Origin: Zingiber officinale
Taxonomy: Eukaryota; Streptophyta; Magnoliopsida; Zingiberales; Zingiberaceae
Assembly (NCBI RefSeq): GCF_018446385.1
Contig: NC_055992.1
Coordinates: forward strand, 102,070,947-102,134,946
DNA: 64,000 bases
Direction: 5' to 3'
Part shown: positions 55,443 through 64,000 of the stretch, piece by piece
Layout of the letters: the number at the start of each line of letters is the position of its first letter
How positions within the stretch are numbered: position 1 is the stretch's first letter
Translations under genes and position numbers: made by a program
Notes under the pieces: model-generated
What the model was told of the DNA's origin: nothing
What the model saw: the letters and a program-made list of their open reading frames with translations, nothing else
Databases searched by the model: none

Positions 55443-57199
55443 TGTTGGTGCAATTTTCAGTAGGTCAAGGTTGACCTAGTTGACCAAGCGTAAACCTTGG
55501 TCATGGTTTCGATGTTTGACAATACAGAAAGACATGTAGACATGGACAATGCAGATGCAGTTGTCCATGCGGAGAGATACTGATCAGGGTCTGATCAGGT
55601 TGGATGAAGAAGAGTCAAGTAGGTCAAGGTTGACCGGATACTTGACTGGAAGTCCTAACTGGGATGTTAGGCAGTTCGGAAAGTCTTGGTGAGTGAAACT
55701 AGGCAGTTCGGAAAGTCCTGATGAGTGAAGCCAGACAGTTCGGAAAGTCCTGGTGAGTGAAACCAGGCAGTTCGGAAAGTCCTGGTGAGTGAAGCCAGGC
55801 AGTTCGGAAAGTCCTGGTGAGTGAAGCCAGGCAGTCGGGAAATCCTGGTGAGTAAAGCCAGGTGAAAATCCTAGTGAGTGAAGCTAGGTGAAAGTGAAAG
55901 TCCTGGTGAGTGAAGCCAGGCAGGGGAAAGACCTAGTGAGTGAAGCTAGGTAGTTTGGAAGTCCTGGTGAGTGAAGCCAGGCAGTTGGAAAGTCCTGGTG
56001 AGTGAAGCCAGGCAAGGGAAATCCAGATAGGTCAAGGTTGACCAGACATCTAGTGAAAAGTCCAAGCAGGGAGCTTGGCACGAGAAAAGTCCAAGTATGG
56101 AGACTTGGGACGGAAAAGTCCAAGCAGGGAGCTTGGCACGGGAGAAGTCCAAGTATGGAAGCTTGGCATGGGAAGTCAGAGAGGGCTCGGTAGCTCGGTA
56201 GCTCGTAGCTCGTAGCTCGGCAACTCGCTCTCCGGACTAGGTCAGAGAGGGCTCGATAGCTCGTTCTCTGGACCGGATGGAGTCGGAGAGGGCTCGGTAG
56301 CTCGGTAGCCCGGTAGCTCGGTAGCTCGGTAGCTCGGTAGCTCGGTAGCTCGCAGCTCGGCAGCTCGCTCTCCGGACTAGGTCAGAGAGGGCTCGGTAGC
56401 TCGTTCTCTGGACCGGATGGAGTCGGAGAGGGCTCGGTAGCTCGTAGCTCGGTAGCTCATTTTCTGGACCGGACAAAGTCGGAGAAGGCTCGGCAGCTCG
56501 TTCTCCGGACTAGGTCAGAGAGGGTTCGGTAGCTCGGTAGCTCGGCTGATCGGTCCCCAAGACCGATCAGAACACTCCTGGACCGATCAGGAGTGTGCCT
56601 GATCGGTCCAGGCCCTAGCCGTTGCGACACAACGGCTAGTTTATCTGTCTTCTTCTTCGCAGGTTATATATCAAGGTCGAGGGCCTCTACAAAAACAACT
56701 CTTCTTCCTCCTAACTGCGACTTGAGCTTTGCTGAGCTCTCGGTTTGCTGAAGCTTCGCGTGAGCTTCGTGCTGGCTTTCTAGCTGCTGGAGCCGTGAAG
56801 CTGCTGCTTCATCAACGGACTCCGACGAGAAGGCAAGCAAGTGTGTTTACAATTTCTATTGTTCTTGTTTGTTTCCTCTATTGTTGTACTCCTCTGTTTT
56901 GCTGTTGCAAAGACTTTGTGGTGAGGTTTCTCCACCCAGAAGGAGTTCATATTAGCCGGTTATCCGGGGTCTCATCCACCGACGGATTGATAGGCTTCGT
57001 CCACCTTACGGACACGCCGAGGAGTAGGAGTATCATCTCCGAACCTCGTTACATCCATCGAGTTTAAGGTTTGCCTTCTTCCTTTTCGTTTCTACGGTTT
57101 CATTTCCGCTGCGCTAACCCTAATCGTAGGAAGAAACGCGAAGAATTTGGGGTGGCTATTCACACCCCCCCTCTCTAGCCGCGACCATCGATCCTAACA
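55443..57199 (+). mobile_element. I 3' LTR
   Basis: Near-identical partner of 50284-52044. Differences include G for A at the eighth base, C-run length before CTCTCTAGCC and GTAGCTCG copy number. Confidence 0.94.
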
Positions 57200-57204
57200 G
57201 TTAT

Positions 57205-58484
57205 CTGTTCTGGTATGTTGGTTGTGAATTTATTCTAAATCCAAAATCTCCCACAATGTAACAAATGGAGATTAATAACACATCTTCTAACTCTAATAAG
57301 AGAAAGCAACATTCGAAATGAACCAATCATATCTTTGGCATCTAAGGCTAGGTTATATTAACTTGAGTAGGATTCAAAGGATAATAGTCGATGAACTTTT
57401 GGGTTCATTGGTGGTGGAAAACTTTCCAACCTATGAGTCTTACTTGGAAGGAAAAATGACCAAGAGGTCTTTTTAAGGCCAAGTGGTAAAGAGCCAAAGA
57501 TGTGTTAGAACTGGTTCATTCTGATTTGTGTGATCCTATGTCTATCCAGGCAAGAGGTGGTTTCAAATATTTTGTCTCTTTTATAGACGATTATTCGAGA
57601 TACGGGTACATTTACTTGATGCGTCGCAAGCCCGAGTGCTTTGTTCAAAGAATACAAGGTTGATGTGAAGAAACATCATGGTAAAAGTATCAAGACACTA
57701 CGGTCTAATCATGGTGGCAAATACCTCTTTGAAGAGTTTAGGAATTACTTATCAACAGAATGGTACACCACAACAGAATGGTGTGACAGAACGAAGGAAT
57801 AGGACTCTTATGGAAATTGTTAGATCGATGATGAGTTATTCAGAATTACCAAATTCATTTTGGGGATATGCTCTGGAAACAGCAGTGTACATTCTGAATA
57901 TGGTACCTTCTAAATCAGTACCCTCTACTCCCATAGAATTGTGGAATGGGCGTAAGTCTAGTCTGAGATATATTCGGATATGGGGTACTCCAGCACATGT
58001 GCTGAAGGGAGATACTGACAAGTTGGAATCACGTATTGTAGTTTGTCTGTTTGTGGGATATCCTAAGGGAATGAAAGGTGGTTTATTTTATAATCGTAAA
58101 AATCAGAAGATCATTGTTAGCACCAATGCTCGATTTTTAGAGGAAGATTATATAATGAACTATAAGCTCATAAGTGAAATTGTTCTAGGAGAAATTATAG
58201 AGGACACGTCTAGTCTAGTACCAACAGTACAAGATGAAATATCACAAGAAACTGCAACACGTATCACAAATGATACACAACCACAAACAGTGCCTCGTCG
58301 TAGTGGGAGGGTTGTGAGGCAACCTGAAAGATTCATATTTTTGGGAGAGTCTTCGGACTTGATCCCTGGTAAATATGAACCTAATCCCCGGACATATGAC
58401 AAAGCACTACAAGATAAATATACAATATCTTGGCAAAGAACGATGAATTCTGAAATAGAATCTATGTATTCTAACAAAGTCTAG
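57205..58484 (+). pseudogene. B integrase region, broken
   Basis: Over several frames: SYLWHLRLGYINLSRIQRI (pre-integrase finger; the second H of LGH is now Y), SYLEGKMTKRSF, LVHSDLCDPM (first catalytic Asp), [30 protein letters not shown] (the catalytic Asp of SDxGGE replaced by Asn), and [20 protein letters not shown] with the catalytic Glu. A 269-codon open piece (57678-58484) then covers the integrase C-terminal region ([32 protein letters not shown]) up to NKV-stop-ELVEPSN, where Trp became TAG. Inactive. Confidence 0.88.
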
Positions 58485-59720
58485 GAGCTTGTAGAACCAT
58501 CAAATAGTGAAGCTATTAGATGTAAATGGATCTACAAAAGGAAAAGAGGGATAGATGGGAAGGTGGAAACCTTCAACGCAAGGCTTGTTGCGAAGGGGTA
58601 TACTCAGAAAGAGGGAATCGATTATGAGGAAACCTTTTCGCCAGTAGCTATGCTTAAGTCTATCCGGATACTCTTATCTATTGTTGCTCATATGGATTAT
58701 GAGATTTGGCAAATAGATGTCAAGACAACTGTCTTTAACGGAAGTCTTAAAGAAAACATCCATATGAAGCAACCAGAGAGGTTCATTGCAAAAAGGCAAA
58801 GAGCATCTAGTGTGCAAGCTAAATTGGTCTATTTATGGACTGAAGCAAGCTTCAAGGTCTTGGAACATCCGGTTTAATAAAGTAATCCAGTCATATGAAT
58901 TTATTCAGCATCCAAATGAGTCTTGTGTATACAAGAAGTGTGATGGAAACGTGGTGGTATTTCTTGTACTATACGTAAATGATATTTTGTTAGTTGGAAA
59001 CAATATCAAAGTGTTGTCGGATGTAAGGGTATGGTTGTCCAAGCAATTCGATATGAAGGACTTGGGAGAATGCACACATATTCTTGGGATCAAAGTAATA
59101 AGGGATCGCAAGAAAAAAGTGTTGTGCTTATCCCAAACTTCATATATCGATACAATCGTAGCTCGTTTTAGCATGCAAGACTCCAAGAAAGGTTTTCTAC
59201 CTTTTAGACATGGGGTAGCTTTATCTAAAGAGATGTCTCCAAAGACATCTAAGGAGATAGAGAACATGAAGGCAGTTCTTTATGCTTCGGCTGTCGGAAG
59301 CCTAATGTATGCAATGCTGTGTACGAGACTGGATATCTGTTTTGACGAGGGCATGATTAGCAGATATCAAAGTAACCCTGGACAAGGACATTGGACTGCT
59401 GTAAAGCATATATTGAAGTACCTGAGAAGGACTAGAGATTATATGCTAATTTACCAGTCAAATAATTTACTCCCTGTGGATTACACAGATTCAGACTTCC
59501 AATCGGATAAGGATAATAGTAAGTCAACCTCGGGGTTTTGTGTTTACTTTAGGAGGTGAAACCATAAATATGGAGGAGTGTTAAGCATAGATGCTTTTTC
59601 GGACTCCACCATGGAAGCTGAGTATGTGGTAGCCTCAGAGGCAGCCATAGAAGTTGAATGGCTTAGTAACCTCATGATGAACTTAGATGTGATTCTTGCT
59701 TTGCCCAAAATTATTTGGTG
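58485..59720 (+). pseudogene. B reverse transcriptase and RNase H, broken
   Basis: Continues in frame after the nonsense codon: ARLVAKGYTQKEGIDYEETF, SPVAMLKSIRILL, WQIDVKTTVFNGSLKE. A one-base insertion in an A-run near 58786 shifts it into the 58786-59559 frame: CKLNWSIYGLKQASRSWNIR, FLVLYVNDILLVGN, LGIKVIRDR, LYASAVGSLMYAM. The catalytic box is YVND where YVDD is expected. RNase H follows (GHWTAVKHILKYLRRTRDY, DYTDSDFQSDKDNSKSTSGF), then a stop at 59557-59559 and FSDSTMEAEYVVASEAA in a later frame. Inactive. Confidence 0.9.
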
Positions 59721-59945
59721 CAGTAACAAACTCGAAGGAACCACGAGCCCATAAGGCAAGTAAACACATAGAGCGCAAGTACTACCCAATACAAGATATC
59801 GTATAACGAGGAGAAGTTGTTGTCGCCTAGATTGCATCGGATGATAACCTGAAAAGATCATTTCACTAAGACCCTTTCATGGGCATGTTGAGGGGATGAG
59901 AATAAGATGTATGGTAGCGTTTATGGCAGCATAGTCTTTTAGTAT

Positions 59946-59956
59946 AAGTGGGAGAT
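59946..59956 (+). other. B polypurine tract
   Basis: AAGTGGGAGAT immediately before the 3' LTR. Confidence 0.85.
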
Positions 59957-62443
59957 TATTAGAATGTATACTAAAAGTCTGACATTTTGTAAACATTTAT
60001 TTTGAAATAAAAAATCACATTGGTCAAATATCTACATTTATATGCTAAGTGTAGTTGTTTAATTAATTTATATTGTAGATAACATAGTGTGTGGTGTCAC
60101 ACACAGAAGATCATGTTATCAGTTCCATATAAATTATAAACAGTAGCTCACGACTAAGATGGATAGGAACAAACCATTGGAATAGTCGTAGTGTAATTTG
60201 GTATTAGTTTATCTTGACTATAAAATTACACTAGTACACTTTGAGTGTATTGAGTAGGACCATTTAAGGTAGTTTCTTTTTATACTGACTGCATAAAAGA
60301 ACAAGACATTTGTTATTATGGATGTATGTGCTCTTAATCCTGATATAATAACAAGCACATATATTTAGTATTTATTTCTTTAATTTATCAAAGGTTGTAA
60401 TTTAGTTTGATAAATCAATAGCCCCGATAAGTTGGAAAATGATATTATTTATAGTGTGTGTTGTTGATTATAGAAGAAAACTGTGTCCTAGGAATCTAAG
60501 CTGATGATGTCCCCAAGAGGAGCTCATAAGGATTGTCATGTAAACCCTGTAAGTGGACTTAGTCTGACATGACAATAAGGTTGAGTGGTACTACTCTTGG
60601 AGTTAGATATTAATTAAGTGAGTTATCAGTAATTCATTTAATTAGTGGGCATTCGATATCTTAAACACAGGGAGATTAACACACTCATGATAAGAAGGAG
60701 CTCATATAGTAATATGGATTGGTGCGGTAGCTCAATAATAACTCTTTAGTGGTATGAGTTATTATTGATGAACTCGAGTTGGGTGTTCGGGGCGAACACG
60801 GGAAGCTCAAGTTCATCGGGAGACCGGCACCAATTCCTCCTCTCGGTCCCTGGCGTAGCCTCTTATTTATAAAGTCTTATATCCAACTAAATCCCACCTT
60901 CTTACCCATCCTTAGGTGGCCGGCCAAGCCAAGCTTGGAGCCCAAGCAAGGGTCGACCAAACCAAGCATTGGATGGGATTAAGAAATGGCCGGCCTAGCT
61001 TGGAGCCCAAGCTTATGTGGCCGACCACATAAAAAAATAAAAGGGAGTTTATTTTTAAAATCTTTCCTTATGTGGAAGCCATGATTTTAAAAGAGAGTTT
61101 TAAAAATTAAATCTTTCCTTTTATAGTTTCTACAAATGATTAAAAGAAAGGTTTGATATCTTTCCTTATTTGTAGTTAAATGGAAGATTTTAATTTTTGG
61201 AGAAATCTTTCCTTAATTGTAATCATCCACATGTTTAATAGAGAGATTTTATTTTATAAAAGTTTCCTTTTATAACGTAACCAACCATGAAGGGATTTAA
61301 AGGAAGAAATTTTTTAATTAAAATTTCTTACCGGAAACAAATAAGGAAGTTTTATTTTCATGTTTAAAACTTTCCTTATTTGGAATTAAAGGGGTGGTCG
61401 GCCATTAAGAGATTAAAAGGAAGTTTTAATTAAATTTTCCTTTTTAGTCATTGGCAAGGAAAACAAGGAAGTTTTAATTATGTTTAAAACTTTCCTTATT
61501 TGTCAAAACCAAAGAATATAAAAGAGATGGTAGAGGTGCCTCACCTCACAAGACATATATTATTTTTCTCCTCTCTTTTCCTTGGTGGTGGCCGGTCCTC
61601 TCTTCCTCCTTTTCTCCTATTCTTCTTCCTTGTGTGGCCGGCGGCATCTTCATCTCAAGGAGCTTGGTGGTGGCCGGATCTTGTTAGAGGAAGAAGGAGA
61701 GATAGGAGACTTTGTTTCTTAGCATCCCTTGAAGCTTGGTTGGTGGCCGAAAGTTCTTCATCTCTTGGAGATTGTTGGTGGCCGAAACTTGCTTGGAGAA
61801 GAAGGAGGCTTGGGTGGATTCTCGTCTCGATAGATCGTCGCTCATATGACGTCCGAGATAAGAAGAGAAATATGGCAGAAGATCGTGAGGTCTATAAGCT
61901 ACAAAAGGTATAACTAGTTATTAGTTTCCGCATCATAACTAGTTCATCATTTTGTTTAGATCTTGAAAGACCAAACACAAGAGGGTAATGATTCTAGGCT
62001 ATCGAATTTATGTTTCGAGTTTGTGTTTCTTTTTTTTTCTATCTTGTGATTCGATTGTTCTTATTAGTTAAACCTAGGGTTACTATAAGGAGATTAAATA
62101 TTGAATTTCGTTGAAAGGCTTTGTCTAGGAAGTGGTGGATGATCCCATACCCAAGAAGGCCTAGTGCCTCACCATGTTTAACCTGGAAACTAATCTCTGA
62201 AATAAATATTTAATCGAATTTGTAACATGGGTGGATTTGGATCAATAATGTTAAGTATCGTTTGCGATCTAAGTCTAAACCTCTAAGAACAGATAAGTTA
62301 AATTTGGAATCAATAATGTTAAGTTCTGTTTGTAATTCCAAATTTAATTTCTAAAGAACACAATAGGTTGTTAGGAAAGGTTCAGGACTTGTACAAAATT
62401 TTGTACAGGGGAACCAATACGATATTCCGAGTAGCAACCAACA
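59957..62443 (+). mobile_element. B 3' LTR
   Basis: TATTAGAATGTATAC (TG mutated to TA) to GAGTAGCAACCAACA, 2487 bp. It aligns along its length with the 5' LTR except that the SINE is absent. TATA ATATAAAAGAGATGG near 61517. Numerous point and small length differences from the 5' LTR imply an old insertion. Confidence 0.92.
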
Positions 62444-62455
62444 CCTAAATCGCGG

Positions 62456-62465
62456 AATATAAAGG
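62456..62465 (+). promoter_or_regulatory. LTR F TATA box
   Basis: GAATATAAAGG just downstream of the B insertion; in the uninterrupted LTR it follows the ATCGAT palindrome cluster. Confidence 0.55.
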
Positions 62466-62917
62466 TGACAGCGAGTTCAAATGTGGAGCGCTTACACAAA
62501 CTCTTGACACCATCTTCTCCGCTACTACTCGCCGGACCTAGAGCCTTGGAAGACAAGTGTTGCTACACTTTTCAACTGGTCCAGAGGCATCTAAAAGCTA
62601 CAAGAGATCAAGCAAGAAGGTTTTCATTTGTTTTATAGTGTATTTACTTCTTGTTTTGAGTTGTATGCTTGTGAGAGTCTTATACGAGATTTGTCCACCT
62701 CCTGTTGTTCTGAGAAGGAATTTGTGTTCATAGTGGAGAGTGTGCACCGTGTAGATCCTTGGATTAGTCACCTCTTCTTGAGGTGGATACCAAGTAAATC
62801 TACGTGTTAGTATTGGAGAACTTGACTTCGATTCTATCTGTTGCAAACCAACATCTACGAAGCAAGTGAATGAGCGAGACGAGCCATTCACCCCCCAAGC
62901 TCTGAAGTGACCCAACA

Positions 62918-63283
62918 ATATCTTCTTTCTGCTACTATTATTTTGCTGATGTGTGCAAACAAGACATCGTAAGTGTCCTAAAAATTCTGATGATGCTCCT
63001 CAGCCAATAGACTTATCGATGCTTTCTATTTTCAAGTTTCCTGGTAAATGGGTGCATCACTTTGTAGATGGTTAATTGAAGAAGAATATCATATTGCAAG
63101 AACATACATACTTTTAAACTGTGAAGAGGTCAAACTATACATAAAGTAAGTTAACTTTTTAAATTAAACATTTATCCTCCATTTAATTATTTTACTTAAT
63201 ATCACAATTTTTATATAATTACCTTCTTTCCCAGGTTGTACGAACAATAACTATATCTACAAAATCCATCAATTGGTGCAAGT
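62918..63283 (+). pseudogene. CACTA1 transposase, last recognisable part
   Basis: After the F duplication the transposase text resumes with SSFCYYYFADV-like residues, then a frame-shifted LSIFKFPGK, EEYHIARTYILLNCEEVKLYIK. This matches the region after the DUF4218-type block in TNP2 transposases. A CCCAGG acceptor-like site at 63230-63235 may be an intron end. It is cut at 63284 by LTR G. Confidence 0.75.
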
Positions 63284-64000
63284 TGTTGGTGCGGGAAGCA
63301 TCCGACGATCGAACCTATGTTTTGATTATGTCAAAGGGTTCAAAGTTAAGGTGTTTTGGTTTCTAATATGTTGAACAAGTTTGCAGGAAAGTCCTAAGTG
63401 GAACTTAGGCAAAAGTCCTAACTGCTGTTAGGCAGGTGAAAAACCCTAGGGGGTGGTAACCCTAGGTCCTAGGGGGTGGTAACCCTAGGTGGAGAAAAGT
63501 CCTAGCTGCGGTTAGGCAAAGGGAAAAACCCTAGGGGGTGGTAACCCTAGGTCATAGGGGGTGGTAACCCTATGCGGAAAACCTTGGCAGGTCGATGGCT
63601 TCAGGCAAAAGTCCTAGGGGGTGGTAACCCTAGGTGGAAAGTCCTGGTGTCGCGAACCAGGTGAAAGTCTGAACTGGCCGGTGAAGCGGATGTTCAGCAG
63701 AAAGTCCGGAAGCATCGAGTGCCGAGCAAAAGTCCAGTCGATCTGGAGGATCGTACTGGCAACAGGTAAATCTCCTGAGTGGAGTAGGTGAGGACGCGTT
63801 CCCCGTAGAGGGAACAATAGGCGTCGGGTCGACCTAGGGTTTCCGGCAGGAAATCCGAAGTCCGGAGACTGTCATAATTTCATATTCATACTATTATTTT
63901 GTGTTAACTTTGTGTTGCAGGTATTTTTGGATTAACATACTTGCAGGTACCAAAAACACAAAGAAGAACTCGGATGAACAGTGTCCGAGGCGCCTCCATG
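63284..64000 (+). mobile_element. G: start of an S1-family LTR, runs off the window
   Basis: Starts TGTTGGTGCGGGAAGCATCC and matches, inverted, the 8956-8327 part of the S1 LTR, including the CCTAGGGGGTGGTAACCCTA repeats (63440-63640), GGGAACAATAGGCGTCGGGT and the first GAGGCGCCTC palindrome at the window end. Whether a full element follows cannot be seen. Confidence 0.9.

Larger units (their letters stand above)
50284..57199 (+). mobile_element. I: gag-only Sirevirus-like LTR retrotransposon, young
   Basis: LTRs 50284-52044 (1761 bp) and 55443-57199 (1757 bp) differ at only a small number of sites by eye. A perfect 5-bp duplication GTTAT flanks it (50279-50283, 57200-57204). It has primer site TGGTATCAGAGC (52047-52058), one intact gag (52107-53588), 1.85 kb of non-coding sequence with several purine tracts, and a final purine tract (55429-55442). 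No protease, integrase or RT is present. It fits the TR-GAG type of non-autonomous element, using enzymes made elsewhere. It interrupts pol of B. Confidence 0.93.
36036..62443 (+). mobile_element. B: full-length Ty1/copia element with nested insertions
   Basis: 5' LTR 36036-38722, primer site 38725-38736, truncated gag, protease remnant (49904-50283), integrase, reverse transcriptase and RNase H (57205-59720), purine tract 59946-59956 and 3' LTR 59957-62443. The integrase-before-RT order defines copia. Without its three insertions it is about 9.6 kb. Flanks CGTAG and CCTAA match only at 3 of 5 bases. All coding regions are broken. Solo LTR A belongs to the same family. Confidence 0.9.
34846..62917 (+). 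mobile_element. F: solo Sirevirus-like LTR, split by element B
   Basis: Starts TGTTGGTGCAATTCCCC at 34846 and ends GAAGTGACCCAACA at 62917. Without B it is about 1.66 kb. Flanks are GCATC (34841-34845) and ATATC (62918-62922), differing by two transitions. Removing F and one flank copy restores an unbroken transposase codon run across the site. It has no internal domain. It carries AAGTCCTGGTGAGTGAAGCC-type direct repeats (35100-35440), an ATCGAT palindrome cluster (35660-36030) and, directly after the B insertion, a TATA box (62456-62465). Confidence 0.88.
30483..63283 (+). mobile_element. CACTA1: decayed CACTA (En/Spm) transposon carrying all right-half insertions
   Basis: Plus-strand remnants of a TNP2-type transposase occur in four blocks (31448-32640, 33719-34840, 34841-34845, 62918-63240) that align end to end once the inserted LTR elements are removed. 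Upstream lie CCGACGGAAT-type subterminal repeats (30483-30680) and a minisatellite (30818-31079). The outer CACTA termini are not seen: the left one is eroded, the right one is beyond insertion G. Borders are approximate. The transposase has many stops, so the element is dead. Confidence 0.75.

Noticed and set aside
36036..62443. A clean 5-bp duplication for element B
   Set aside because: CGTAG and CCTAA share only three bases; either both have mutated or a border is off, so it was not claimed.

Overview
The window is repeat-dense nuclear DNA of a large-genome flowering plant. Evidence: plant-specific LTR retrotransposon lineages (Sirevirus-like and other Ty1/copia, Athila-type Ty3/gypsy, a TRIM), CACTA transposons with TNP2-type transposase, a tRNA-derived SINE, and fragments of a plant PLS-class PPR gene and a plant DNA2-type helicase/nuclease gene with introns. 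The retroelement mix would suit a monocot such as a member of Zingiberales, but that is inference. I see no intact ordinary host gene, no rRNA gene and no credible tRNA gene. The only long undamaged coding frame is a retrotransposon gag at 52107-53588.

Layout, left half. 1-8956 is the 5' part of a minus-strand Sirevirus-like copia element (S1: pol start, gag, primer site, 5' LTR). Its LTR is split by a minus-strand solo LTR (A, 5782-8326, 5-bp duplication GAGGC). 9826-27615 is a lone copia-type LTR (E) split by an Athila-type element (C, 11186-27148, duplication ATTGA). C is split inside its accessory ORF by a non-coding LTR element full of tandem arrays (D, 14490-21429, duplication ACTAT). 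27693-28262 is a complete 570-bp TRIM, and 28316-29724 a minus-strand solo LTR (J).

Layout, right half. About 30480-63283 is one decayed CACTA transposon (CACTA1). Its transposase pseudogene is cut by solo LTR L (32645-33713) and solo LTR F (34846-62917). F is cut by a full-length copia element B (36036-62443), which carries a SINE in its 5' LTR. Element B is itself cut twice. The first cut is a solo LTR H (40280-49903) that contains a second CACTA (CACTA2, 43161-49549) carrying DNA2 and PPR gene fragments. The second is a young, gag-only Sirevirus-like element I (50284-57199). A further LTR of the S1 family starts at 63284 and runs off the window.

The history can be read from target-site duplications: removing each inner element restores the outer sequence, in two cases inside a reading frame. 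Most coding parts carry nonsense codons or frameshifts. The points most worth pursuing are the gene-capturing CACTA2, the gag-only element I, and the family-specific palindrome clusters placed just upstream of the LTR TATA boxes in at least five unrelated LTR families.
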